Assembly: GCA_040307385.1 (NCBI GenBank)
Contig: JAWRJQ010000073.1
Coordinates: forward strand, 1 to 6,927
Direction: 5' to 3'
Source of the DNA: RUG721 sp040307385
GTDB taxonomy: Bacteria; Actinomycetota; Coriobacteriia; Coriobacteriales; Atopobiaceae
DNA length: 6,927 nt
Shown here: positions 1 to 6,754 of the stretch, one piece after another
Layout: each line of letters begins with the position of its first letter
Position numbering within the stretch: position 1 is the stretch's first letter
The notes under the pieces: generated by a model
The model's input: the letters and a program-made list of their open reading frames with translations, nothing else
Told to the model about the DNA's origin: nothing
The model's database searches: none
Position numbers and translations under genes: made by a program

Positions 1-17
1 AAAAGGAGGACGTGACG

Positions 18-527
18 ATGGATACGGTTGCAACGTTGAAGGGGCTGAGATGCCCTCAGTGCGGTTCGGAGGATTTGGAGGCGAAGGGCAAGGCCGGGAG
101 CTTGGGCAAGGAGATCGCCGGAGCTTTCTTCGGCGGTGCGATCGCCAACATGGCGATGAGCCGCAGCGCCTCCAAGAACACGGAAACCGTCCCGCTCGCC
201 TATGTCTGCAAAAACTGCAAGCACAAGTTCCAATCCTTTCCGCTTGCAGCGCAGCAGGAGGATATCCTCGCTGCTCCCTGCACCATCAGCTTCACGCGCC
301 TCTCCAGTTTCGTGGGGGCCCTGGCATCGCACGTCGTCTATCTGAACGGGGTCAACTGCGGGGCCGTGAAGAACGGCGCTACGATCACCCTGCAGACCAG
401 CAACCGCTGGAACACCGTGCTCGTCACCGACCAGTACGGGGTTGCCTTCAAGAACGTCTACCGCTTCGAGGCGGTTCCGGAAGGCACCGTGTCCGTGAAG
501 TTCAAAGTTGGAACGTTCTTCGAGTGA
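18..527 (+). CDS. Zinc-ribbon protein with beta-rich C-terminal domain, function unknown
   Basis: This 169-residue protein has two cysteine pairs, C12-P-Q-C15 and C64-K-N-C67, as expected for a split zinc ribbon. About 48 residues separate the pairs. They hold a glycine/alanine-rich hydrophobic stretch (about 30-47, with spaced glycines at 35, 39 and 40) that could pack against a membrane or form a glycine-zipper helix. Residues about 87-169 are rich in alternating hydrophobic residues and contain a Y-L-N-G turn (108-111) followed by K-N-G (118-120). This resembles PEGA-like or other small beta-sandwich domains, but the assignment is tentative. ATG at 18 is chosen because AGGAGG (4-9) lies 8 bases upstream; the in-frame GTG at 12 would leave only 2 bases. 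No signal peptide is visible, so the protein is probably cytoplasmic or membrane-associated. It is not obviously linked to the LysR/amidohydrolase unit. The call as a real gene is firm; the function is unknown. Confidence 0.85.
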   Translation: MDTVATLKGLRCPQCGSEDLEAKGKAGSLGKEIAGAFFGGAIANMAMSRSASKNTETVPLAYVCKNCKHKFQSFPLAAQQEDILAAPCTISFTRLSSFVGALASHVVYLNGVNCGAVKNGATITLQTSNRWNTVLVTDQYGVAFKNVYRFEAVPEGTVSVKFKVGTFFE

Positions 528-549
528 GCGGCGGGGCGCTTGCCGCCGC
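528..549 (+). terminator. GC-rich hairpin after the zinc-ribbon gene
   Basis: Immediately after the TGA stop, GCGGCGG (528-534) can pair perfectly with CCGCCGC (543-549) around an 8-base loop. No T-run follows, so this is not a canonical intrinsic terminator. In high-GC actinobacteria such hairpins can still act as terminators or protect the mRNA 3' end. That role here is inferred. Confidence 0.35.
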
Positions 550-850
550 GGGTTCGGAAACATACTCGCCGAAGAACAGGAATCAGCTACAGCTTTGAGG
601 AAAAGACGGCCGCTGCCAGTTTCCCCATCATCAGCTTGAGCTTGCGTTTGATAGCGCTATCCGGTTGCAGCATACCCACAGCCGATAGAGAGGATGCGGG
701 CGCTGCCTCAACTGAACGGAAAGGCCTCGGTGCTCGCGGGAAGGGGAGGATGGCGCATGTCGGGTTGATGCCGTCGTCCTACCGCCGTGCCGTTGTCGTA
801 CAATTCGAAGGGTACGGGTAGCGCGCCGGGCATGTAAAGGGGAAGATCTC
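528..850. other. 323-bp gene-free interval
   Basis: No convincing gene is seen between the zinc-ribbon gene and the next membrane-protein gene. The open frames crossing it lack good start sites and have arginine-rich, low-complexity translations typical of shadow frames. Two signals belong to the next gene: a -10-like TACAAT at 799-804 with no good -35 at normal spacing, and the ribosome binding site AAAGGGGA at 836-843. An AAGGGGAGG at 741-749 directly abuts an ATG (750) that opens only 23 codons, so it is not called as a gene. Confidence 0.5.
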
Positions 851-1519
851 ATGGACAACGACCGTTCGATCCCACGGAATGCGATGCTGGGCCCGCAGCG
901 CATTCCCGCTGCGATCCTGCTGCTGCTGGATATCCTGTACTTCGTCGGGTTCCTCGCGTACGCGCAAGCGCTCCCGTACGTGCCGATGCTCTGGTGGGCG
1001 CGGCGCATCATCCAGCTTGCCCTCGTGGCCATGCTCTTCATTGGGAGGAAGGACGTGGGGATGCTGATTCTGCTGGCGCTTCAGCTGGCGTTGGCCGTGT
1101 GGAGCCTGGTCTCGTCGTTCAGCGTCGCCGCCCTGCTGGTTGCGGCTGTCTGGGCTATCCTATGCGTGGCCGCGGCAGCTGACGTGATCCAGGGGTTTAC
1201 GTTGGACATATCCACGCTCGCAGGCCTTGCGCCCCTGGCTGCAGGGCTGGGCCTGGTGAGGGTCGCACTGTCCTTCATGTCCAATCTGGAAGGCGGAGGA
1301 ATCTTTCACGCTGTGTTGGATAGCGCGTTCGGCCTGCTCTGGGTGCTGGGCATCTTCTATGCGGCGAAGGCCCTTGCGCACGCTTCTCCCGAAGCCAGCA
1401 TGCCCGCCCAAGCCGGCGCACCAGTCTACAGAACATATTCCCCGCCGGTGCACGGCCAGCAGGCGATTCCGACCCCCGTCGCCCCCGAGGCCGGGCAGGC
1501 CGACAAGAAGGAGCCGTAG
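851..1519 (+). CDS. Six-helix integral membrane protein, function unknown
   Basis: This 222-residue protein is dominated by hydrophobic segments at about 18-38, 49-65, 69-88, 91-112, 122-143 and 155-176, predicting six membrane helices. A short charged N-terminus precedes them. The C-terminal tail (about 178-222) is polar and rich in proline and alanine, contains Y-R-T-Y-S-P-P, and is probably disordered; it ends in K-K-E-P. The ATG at 851 is supported by AAAGGGGA ending 7 bases upstream. No catalytic or transporter signature was recognised. The gene stands alone: a gap of over 320 bp separates it from the gene before, and it converges on the LysR gene with only 41 bp between the stop codons. 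A function in the amidohydrolase system is therefore not implied. Confidence 0.85.
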   Translation: MDNDRSIPRNAMLGPQRIPAAILLLLDILYFVGFLAYAQALPYVPMLWWARRIIQLALVAMLFIGRKDVGMLILLALQLALAVWSLVSSFSVAALLVAAVWAILCVAAAADVIQGFTLDISTLAGLAPLAAGLGLVRVALSFMSNLEGGGIFHAVLDSAFGLLWVLGIFYAAKALAHASPEASMPAQAGAPVYRTYSPPVHGQQAIPTPVAPEAGQADKKEP

Positions 1520-1561
1520 CCCCGGGCATCGGCTGGGACGGGCGGTGGCGCGGTGCGTCCC
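1512..1561. terminator. Candidate bidirectional terminator between converging genes
   Basis: Two hairpins occupy the 41-bp gap and the gene ends. The first pairs AGCCG (1512-1516) with CGGCT (1530-1534), with an inner GCC/GGC stem. The second pairs GGGACG (1535-1540) with CGTCCC (1556-1561) around a 15-base loop; its right arm runs into the LysR stop codon. Neither has a T-run on either strand. Convergent gene ends make a shared terminator plausible, but the sequence evidence is modest. Confidence 0.3.
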
Positions 1562-2457
1562 TAGGGCCTTCCCCTCATAACGGCAGCAAGGAAACCCCGC
1601 TCCCGCTTTGTCAGCCGATGGTCCTTCCTGTGCAGGCAGGCGCTTCCGACCTCGAAATCGGCATCCGCTGGCAGCGAATCCGCCACATCCTTCAGCACGA
1701 AATCCCTCTCCTTCTCCGGGAAGGGCGTGTTGATCACCGACAGGTACCTCCCGCTGTTCAGGGCATCGATGAAGGTTCCTCTGTCGGAAACCGAGAAGTC
1801 CGTGGCAGACTCCGGCAGCTTCAGGTGCTCGACCATGTACAGCACGGTGCTCGCATCGTCGAAGAAGACCATATCGCAGGCCGCAAGCTCGCTGTGGCTG
1901 ATATGCTCCTTGCGGGCCAGGGGGTGCTTGGGCGACATGACCAGATAGGTGCCCATGGCATCGAAGAGGGTATGGTATGCCAGGCTGCTCCTGTCCGCCA
2001 AGCCCATGAACTTCTTCCTCTTGCTGCGTGCGTGGTAGATGATCCCCAGCCCATAGTCCCGCCTCGCCACCCCATCGAGCACCTCCATGTTTCCCATCTC
2101 GCGGTATTTGTCGCCCAGAGTGCCGCCGCTGCCGTTGTGGAAGGTGAGGAACTGCTCGGTTATGAATCTGGAATAGTAGGTTGCGACCGTCAGGGGGGCC
2201 TCCCGGTCGCGCGCAATCGCTTTGATGCTGGCAAGCTCTGCGGCTATGGACTCCGCATGGGATATGAAGCGCTCGCCCTCGTCGGTGCAGCGTATGCCCT
2301 GGTTGCTGCGTATAAACAGGGGATACCCCAGCTCCTGTTCCAGAGATTTGATCATGCCGGACAGGTACGGCTGCGATACCAGCATCTTCTTGGCGGCCTT
2401 ATTGATGGATCCGGCATGTGCAACCGTCACGGCGCATTCAAGATGTCGAAACGTCAT
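1561..2457 (-). CDS. LysR-type transcriptional regulator
   Basis: This 298-residue protein has the usual LysR length and layout. The N-terminal winged helix-turn-helix spans about 1-60: F-R-H-L-E at 3-7, S-I-N-K-A-A-K-K (17-24), the recognition-helix region S-Q-P-Y-L-S (28-33), then S-L-E-Q-E-L-G-Y-P-L-F (38-48). A substrate-binding domain of the LysR_substrate type follows from about 88 to the end. The start at 2457 is chosen because M-T-F-R-H-L-E is the normal LysR beginning. The longer in-frame start at 2514 adds 19 atypical residues and has no ribosome binding site. The chosen start has a G-rich site (a run of seven G) just upstream. The gene is divergent from the four-gene amidohydrolase operon, the classic position for a LysR protein that senses a pathway substrate, activates the operon and represses itself. 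In E. coli, AbgR sits the same way next to abgABT. The effector is unknown. Confidence 0.93.
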   Translation of the reverse strand: MTFRHLECAVTVAHAGSINKAAKKMLVSQPYLSGMIKSLEQELGYPLFIRSNQGIRCTDEGERFISHAESIAAELASIKAIARDREAPLTVATYYSRFITEQFLTFHNGSGGTLGDKYREMGNMEVLDGVARRDYGLGIIYHARSKRKKFMGLADRSSLAYHTLFDAMGTYLVMSPKHPLARKEHISHSELAACDMVFFDDASTVLYMVEHLKLPESATDFSVSDRGTFIDALNSGRYLSVINTPFPEKERDFVLKDVADSLPADADFEVGSACLHRKDHRLTKRERGFLAAVMRGRP

Positions 2458-2503
2458 GTCCCCCCCGCTTTTATCCGATATCCATGGTGATTGCTGTACG
2501 AAC

Positions 2504-2539
2504 ATTATAATCAAACCGTTATAGCTAGCTTAACGTTTT
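2504..2539. promoter_or_regulatory. Divergent promoter/operator region of the LysR gene and operon
   Basis: The palindrome ATTATAAT (2504-2511) provides a perfect TATAAT -10 on each strand: 2506-2511 for the operon and 2504-2509 for the LysR gene. Neither has a good -35 at 16-18 bases, as is common at activator-dependent promoters. Overlapping dyads are TATAA-N8-TTATA (2506-2523), which contains a T-N11-A spacing typical of LysR boxes, and AAACCGTTA-N9-TAACGTTTT (2513-2539), matching at 8 of 9 positions. The 8-bp palindrome AGCTAGCT (2523-2530) lies between the arms of the latter. These are plausible LysR binding sites. The elements are seen directly; promoter and operator functions are inferred. 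Confidence 0.5.
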
Positions 2540-2549
2540 TCGGTATACC
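2531..2549 (+). promoter_or_regulatory. Motif shared with the downstream promoter, TAACGT-N4-CGGTATA
   Basis: TAACGT (2531-2536), four bases, then CGGTATA (2541-2547) reappears with identical spacing at 6840-6856. Over 19 positions the two copies agree at 15. GGTATACC (2542-2549) is itself an 8-bp palindrome. A CGTTATA element lies just upstream here (2517-2523) and at the other site overlaps the motif (6835-6841). The site lies 95 bp upstream of the M20D start codon. It is probably a binding site for a common regulator, but this is inferred. Confidence 0.4.
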
Positions 2550-2643
2550 AGCCATCCCCCGCGTTTCGATACATTTAGAAGTGCATCACAGCGATTGCCG
2601 TGCGTATCTGAGCTGTACCGCCGAACGACAGGAGGATACCCAT

Positions 2644-3816
2644 ATGGCCGGTGCCTACCTGCAGGAAGCCGCTGCCATGAAGGATGATCTCGTAGCATGG
2701 CGCAGGCACCTCCACCAGATTCCCGAGCTCGGCCTCGATGTGCCGCAGACATCCGCCTACATTCAGGACGAGCTTGGCAAGCTCGGCATATCCTATCAGG
2801 TCAGCACGGAAAACTCCCATATCGTCGCCATTCTGGGTGCGGGCGAGAGGTGCTTCCTGCTTCGAAGCGACATGGACGCCCTCCCGATGAGCGAGGATTC
2901 CGGACTCGAGTTTGCGTCTGCCAACGGCAATATGCACGCCTGCGGGCACGATATGCACGCCGCGTCCCTGCTCGGGGCGGCGGCCCTTCTGAAAGCGCAT
3001 GAGGGCGAGCTGAAGGGCCGCGTAAAGCTCCTCTTCCAATCGGGGGAAGAGGTATTCAGGGGCGCCCAGACGGCCATCGATGAGGGCGTGCTGGAAAACC
3101 CCAAGGTAGACGCTGCATTTGCGGCCCATATGGCCTCTGCGTCTCCGGTGGGAGCCATAGGATACGGCTACTTCCCCATGTCGGCGGTATACGGATTCAA
3201 GATAGGCATCACGGGCAGGGGCACGCACGGCTCGACTCCGGAGAAGGGCGTGGACCCCATCAATGCGGGCGTGCACATCTTCCTGGCGCTGCAGGAGCTT
3301 ATCGCGCGCGAGGCCTCCGCATCGAGCGAGGTCGTGATCACCATCGGCCGTTTCGAGGGGGGATCCGTCAACAACGTCATTCCGGAACGCGCCGTTCTCG
3401 AAGGCACGCTCAGGGCGTTCGATCCCGAGGTCAGGACGTTCATGATACGCCGTATCGGGGAAGTCGCCGAGAGGGTGGGCGCGGTGTACGGTGCCGACGT
3501 CACCGTCACGGCGACAAGCGACTGCCCCGCCGTGGTAAACGACAGGACGCTTACGGACGAGCTCATGGGCGTCCTCAAGGACGAGTGCAGCGGCCTCGAC
3601 ATCCTTCCGGTCTTCCATGCAATGGGATCCGAGGATTTCGCGTTCTTCAGCGATAAGGTCCCGTGCTGCTACATCGCCGTCGGCGCGCGCTTCGGCGAGG
3701 ATTATCCGGCGTACTCCGAGCACAACCCCCAGGTGCGCTTCAATGAAGATGCCCTGGTCGTCAACTCCGCCATATACGCCACGGTCGCAACGGCATGGCT
3801 CGGAGCCCGCGCATAG
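2644..3816 (+). CDS. M20D-family amidohydrolase (hippurate / N-acyl-amino-acid hydrolase type)
   Basis: This 390-residue metallo-hydrolase, probably cytoplasmic, should cleave the amide bond of an N-acyl or N-aroyl amino acid, as hippurate hydrolases, IAA-amino-acid hydrolases and AbgA do. The fold begins with R-R-H-L-H-Q-I-P-E-L-G (20-30), and S-D-M-D-A-L-P (75-81) leads into the metal site. Visible dinuclear metal ligands of the M20D set are C100 and H102 (in H-A-C-G-H-D-M-H, 98-105), E136 after catalytic E135 (S-G-E-E), H162 and H360 (in E-H-N-P). The M-G-S-E-D-F motif is at 327-332. The lid/dimerisation domain (about 178-295) contains G-R-G-T-H-G-S-T-P (191-199). All key residues are present, so it should be active. 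The ATG at 2644 has AGGAGG (2630-2635) 8 bases upstream; the longer frame back to 2491 runs through the promoter region. It is the first gene of the operon. Substrate not determinable. Confidence 0.93.
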   Translation: MAGAYLQEAAAMKDDLVAWRRHLHQIPELGLDVPQTSAYIQDELGKLGISYQVSTENSHIVAILGAGERCFLLRSDMDALPMSEDSGLEFASANGNMHACGHDMHAASLLGAAALLKAHEGELKGRVKLLFQSGEEVFRGAQTAIDEGVLENPKVDAAFAAHMASASPVGAIGYGYFPMSAVYGFKIGITGRGTHGSTPEKGVDPINAGVHIFLALQELIAREASASSEVVITIGRFEGGSVNNVIPERAVLEGTLRAFDPEVRTFMIRRIGEVAERVGAVYGADVTVTATSDCPAVVNDRTLTDELMGVLKDECSGLDILPVFHAMGSEDFAFFSDKVPCCYIAVGARFGEDYPAYSEHNPQVRFNEDALVVNSAIYATVATAWLGARA

Positions 3817-3848
3817 CACAGGTTGCCGCAAGGAAAGGGGAGAGGGGT

Positions 3849-4577
3849 ATGGATGCACTGCAGATTGCCAACAGCATTCCCATGTGGGTCGCATGCGCGA
3901 TACCGGTAGGCCTTATCGTCTTCCAGGCCGTGTTCTTTCTGGCAAAGGCGCGTCAAGCATCGAGGGACATCCAGATTCCCGACGAAACCGTCGGGAAGGC
4001 CATGCGCGCGGCGGCCATCACGTCGATCGGCCCGTCTCTCGTGATCCTCAGCGGCATGCTCTCGCTGCTCGTTACCGTGGGAGGCCCCGTGGGCTGGATG
4101 AGGCTGTCGCTCATCGGCTCGGTGATGTTCGAGGGGATCGCAGCCGGCTTCGGCACCCAGCAGGTGGGCGTTACCCTCGGCACCGATCCCATGACGCCCA
4201 CGGCGCTTGCCATGGCGGTCTGGACCATGGTGCTCTGCTCAATCGGCTGGGTGATCTTCGCCACCTTCTCGGCGAGCCGCATGGAGAAGATCCAGCATAG
4301 GATCACGGGAGGCAGCACGGAGAAGATGGGGGTCATCAGCCTTGCCGCCATCATCGCATGCTGCGCCTCGTTCGTGGGCAACCACCTCGTGAAATTCGAT
4401 GCCGACGCGGGCGGCTTCTACTTCGGCAAGAGCGCGGTTGCCGCCCTGCTGGGAGCGCTCTTCATGTTCATCATGCTCAAGGTATCCGCCAAGAACAAGA
4501 AGCTCGCCGAGTGGAACCTAGCGATCGCCATGATCGCGGCCATGATCCTGACGGCGATCCTGCCCATCGGCGCATAG
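3849..4577 (+). CDS. DUF5058-family membrane protein, probable permease subunit
   Basis: This 242-residue integral membrane protein has hydrophobic segments at about 10-33, 53-77, 85-103, 117-140, 160-181, 193-212 and 222-240, giving six or seven helices. It begins M-D-A-L-Q-I-A-N-S and carries the conserved-looking blocks T-S-I-G-P-S-L-V-I-L (58-67), S-G-M-L-S-L-L-V-T-V-G-G-P (68-80) and G-T-D-P-M-T-P-T-A (111-119), which I recognise from memory as DUF5058 (no database check). No biochemical function is established for the family. It lies 32 bp after the M20D gene and 10 bp before another membrane protein of exactly the same length. It has no ATPase partner, so an energy-independent or ion-coupled uptake role for the hydrolase substrate is the most natural inference. 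The ATG at 3849 follows a GGGGAGAGGGG purine run; the longer frame from 3795 would overlap the preceding gene and is less likely. Confidence 0.85.
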   Translation: MDALQIANSIPMWVACAIPVGLIVFQAVFFLAKARQASRDIQIPDETVGKAMRAAAITSIGPSLVILSGMLSLLVTVGGPVGWMRLSLIGSVMFEGIAAGFGTQQVGVTLGTDPMTPTALAMAVWTMVLCSIGWVIFATFSASRMEKIQHRITGGSTEKMGVISLAAIIACCASFVGNHLVKFDADAGGFYFGKSAVAALLGALFMFIMLKVSAKNKKLAEWNLAIAMIAAMILTAILPIGA

Positions 4578-4587
4578 GGGGTGCACC

Positions 4588-5316
4588 ATGAACAGCGAAC
4601 GTAAGAAAGCGTATTACGAGAACGTCTACATGCCCGCAATGCACCGCTACGGAAAGCTCACCGGCATCCTCGGCGTGGTCCTCTCGTTCATCCCGCCCAT
4701 CGTGTTGGCGGTGGTCTTCAAAGCCGTGCCCGAATGGGGCAAGCTCCCTGCGGCGTTCATCACCGGCGCGGCGGCATTCGGGTTCCTCTGGATCATGGAG
4801 CCCATCGGGTACTTCAACGTGCTCGGTCCCGTGGGAACCTACATGGCCTTCCTCTCGGGCAACATATCCAACATGAGGGTTCCGTGCGCATCCATGGCCC
4901 AGGTGGCGGCCGACGTGGAGGCGGGCACGGAGGAAGGCTCTCTGATCGCCACCATAGGCATGGCCGTATCCGTGATCATCAACGTGACCATCCTGACGAT
5001 CGGCGTTATCCTGGGGACGGTCATCCTCGCCCAGCTGCCCTCGTCGGTGATAGGGGCCCTCAGCTACCTGCTCCCCGCCCTCTTCGGGGCGCTTACGATG
5101 CAGTTCGGCATCAAGGACATCGCATATGCGGTGGCCATGCTCGTCTACTGCTGCCTGCTCTACGTGCTGATCTACCTCGGAGTATTCAGCTGGCTGCCGT
5201 CTGCGGCCAATTGGCTGCCCATCATCACGGCGGTGTTTCTCGGCATCGCCTTCAAGCTGTGGTCTTCGGGCAAAGCGGATGCGGCTGCCGCAGGTGCGGG
5301 CATCGAAGATAAATGA
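4588..5316 (+). CDS. Multi-pass membrane protein, probable partner of the DUF5058 protein
   Basis: This 242-residue membrane protein has hydrophobic segments at about 24-45, 53-70, 79-90, 119-147, 154-170, 178-200 and 207-225. A charged, probably cytoplasmic N-terminus (1-23) precedes them and an alanine-rich tail follows. The most distinctive block is residues 80-100, with G-P-V-G-T-Y-M (80-86) and S-G-N-I-S-N-M-R-V-P (90-99). A glycine/asparagine-rich re-entrant loop lining a transport path would look like this, though that reading is speculative. A second candidate motif is L-F-G-A-L-T-M-Q-F-G-I-K-D (165-177). The gene follows the DUF5058 gene by 10 bp, with AGGGGGTG as ribosome binding site, so the two are almost certainly co-translated and may form a two-subunit transporter. 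Relatives may be annotated as mechanosensitive-channel-like; I see no MscS signature that supports that. Function unproven. Confidence 0.85.
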   Translation: MNSERKKAYYENVYMPAMHRYGKLTGILGVVLSFIPPIVLAVVFKAVPEWGKLPAAFITGAAAFGFLWIMEPIGYFNVLGPVGTYMAFLSGNISNMRVPCASMAQVAADVEAGTEEGSLIATIGMAVSVIINVTILTIGVILGTVILAQLPSSVIGALSYLLPALFGALTMQFGIKDIAYAVAMLVYCCLLYVLIYLGVFSWLPSAANWLPIITAVFLGIAFKLWSSGKADAAAAGAGIEDK

Positions 5317-5332
5317 GATGCAAGGTCTCGGC

Positions 5333-6703
5333 ATGGATAAACCTGGAATCTATGGGATCGTCGACAAGCTGCAGCCCACGCTCGAAGCTGCGTGCCGCTA
5401 TCTATGGGCCCATCCGGAGCCGAGCGGGGCGGAGGAGCAGGCTTGCGCCTATTTCCGCACGCTTCTGTCCGACTCCGGCTTTGCCCTCCATGACGCTCCC
5501 GATCTGGACTACGGATTCTATGCGGAGTATGGTGCTGGCAAGCCCGTGATCGCCCTGCTCGGCGAGTACGATGCCCTGCCGGGGCTCTCGCAGAAGGCCA
5601 CCGCGCGCAAGGAAGCCGTGGTCGAAGACGGGGCGGGGCATGGATGCGGGCACAACCTCTTGGGATCGGCGTCGGCGGTCGCCGCCATCGCCCTCAAGGA
5701 GATCCTGGAGGCCGAGGACATGGGCGGCACCGTGCGGTTCTACGGCTGTCCCGAGGAGGAGCTGCTGATACGCGGCAAGGTCAAGATGGTCTACCATCGC
5801 CTCTTCGACGATGTGGACTTCGCCCTCACCTGGCACCCCATGTGCCATACGCTCGTCTGGGACGGCGCTGCCCTGGCAAATGTCAGCGCCCGGTTCTTCT
5901 TCACCGGCACCCCTTCCCATGCGGGGGCGGCTCCCGAGAAGGGACGCAGTGCCCTGGATGCCGTGGAGCTCATGAACGTGGGCGTCAACTACCTGCGCGA
6001 GCATGTCATCGACCAGGCCCGCATGCACTATACGACCAGCAGCGGGGGGCTGCCGCCCAACATCGTGCCCCCCAAGGCGGAGAGCTGGTACTTTATCAGG
6101 GCGCCGCACATGAGCGACGTCAAAGGCATCCTCGAGAGGATCAAGAAGATCGCCCAGGGAGCAGCCCTGATGACGGAAACCGAGGTCAAGATCGAGGTCG
6201 AGGGCGGCTGCTGCGAGATCCGCTGCAACCACGCATTTGCCGATCTCGTACAGGAGAACCTCGAGGCGTGCCCGAGGCCTGCGTTCAGCGCAGATGAGCT
6301 CGACTTTGCAAGGTCCCTGCAAGCGGCGGTCGATCCCGCCGTGGCGAGCAGGGACGGCGGCCTCTTCGGGGAGGGCCCCATGATGGAGGGTGCAGGAGCC
6401 AGGGACATGCATGTGCAGGCCCCGCTCACGGCCTCCACCGACGGCGGGGATGTCAGCTTCGTGGTGCCCATGCAGATGTTCGCATCTGCATGCTGGCCTA
6501 TCGGCGTGGCGCCCCACACCTGGCAGGCGACGGCTGCAAGCGGGACCACGCTCGCCGAGAAGGGCGCGCTGTACGCGGCCAAGGTGATCGCAGCCACGGC
6601 GTACGATCTCTTCACCAAGCCGGATGTGGCGGCCGGCATCGCCAAGGAGTTCGAGGATGCGAAAGATCCCGGCTACGCACCCATGGTGTATGTGGAGAGC
6701 TGA
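5333..6703 (+). CDS. AbgB-like M20 amidohydrolase (p-aminobenzoyl-glutamate hydrolase subunit B family)
   Basis: This 456-residue protein strongly resembles E. coli AbgB over its whole length, judged from memory. Shared blocks include K-P-V-I-A-L-L-G-E-Y-D-A-L-P-G-L-S-Q (70-87), G-H-G-C-G-H-N-L-L-G (102-111), G-G-T-V-R-F-Y-G-C-P (131-140), L-T-W-H-P (165-169), H-A-G-A-A-P-E-K-G-R-S-A-L-D-A (196-210), F-I-R-A-P (254-258), A-A-L-M-T-E-T (277-283), S-T-D-G-G-D-V-S (368-375) and P-H-T-W-Q (394-398). Likely metal ligands are C105, H107, E143, H168 and H395, with E142 as general base. AbgB family members cleave aroyl- or acyl-amino acid amides; the E. coli enzyme works with AbgA on p-aminobenzoyl-glutamate. 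The start at 5333 is preferred because AAGG (5322-5325) lies 7 bases upstream; in-frame ATG 5318 lacks a good site. It closes the operon, 16 bp after the membrane gene. Substrate is inferred only. Confidence 0.92.
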   Translation: MDKPGIYGIVDKLQPTLEAACRYLWAHPEPSGAEEQACAYFRTLLSDSGFALHDAPDLDYGFYAEYGAGKPVIALLGEYDALPGLSQKATARKEAVVEDGAGHGCGHNLLGSASAVAAIALKEILEAEDMGGTVRFYGCPEEELLIRGKVKMVYHRLFDDVDFALTWHPMCHTLVWDGAALANVSARFFFTGTPSHAGAAPEKGRSALDAVELMNVGVNYLREHVIDQARMHYTTSSGGLPPNIVPPKAESWYFIRAPHMSDVKGILERIKKIAQGAALMTETEVKIEVEGGCCEIRCNHAFADLVQENLEACPRPAFSADELDFARSLQAAVDPAVASRDGGLFGEGPMMEGAGARDMHVQAPLTASTDGGDVSFVVPMQMFASACWPIGVAPHTWQATAASGTTLAEKGALYAAKVIAATAYDLFTKPDVAAGIAKEFEDAKDPGYAPMVYVES

Positions 6704-6733
6704 TACCGCAGAGCCCCTGCATCGTGGCTTGCG

Positions 6734-6754
6734 GCATCCCGCATCCCGCATCCC
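6734..6754 (+). repeat. Three perfect tandem copies of GCATCCC
   Basis: The 7-base unit GCATCCC occurs three times head to tail, 31 bp after the AbgB-like stop codon. The last copy forms the left arm of the candidate terminator. It probably arose by slippage, and the copy number may vary between strains. Confidence 0.8.

Noticed and set aside
750..821. Possible 23-residue small protein after AAGGGGAGG
   Set aside because: The purine-rich site directly abuts the ATG with no spacer, and the peptide has no recognisable feature.
631..1041. 136-codon minus-strand frame across the intergenic region
   Set aside because: It overlaps the start of the well-supported membrane-protein gene at 851, is Arg/Ser-rich and has no family resemblance.
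1618..2490. 290-codon open frame on the plus strand opposite the LysR gene
   Set aside because: The opposite strand encodes a full-length LysR protein with a proper helix-turn-helix. The plus frame has no recognisable family.
2575..3894. 439-codon open frame on the minus strand opposite the M20D gene
   Set aside because: It lies opposite a gene with complete M20D metal-site motifs and an ideal ribosome binding site. Its translation shows no recognisable domain, as expected for a GC-rich shadow frame.
4588..5316. Mechanosensitive channel (MscS) assignment for the second membrane protein
   Set aside because: No MscS-type Gly/Ala-packed pore helix followed by a soluble beta domain is visible; the protein is almost entirely membrane segments.
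6734..6754. CRISPR-like repeat array
   Set aside because: The units are only 7 bases long, directly abutting and without spacers, so this is a simple tandem repeat.
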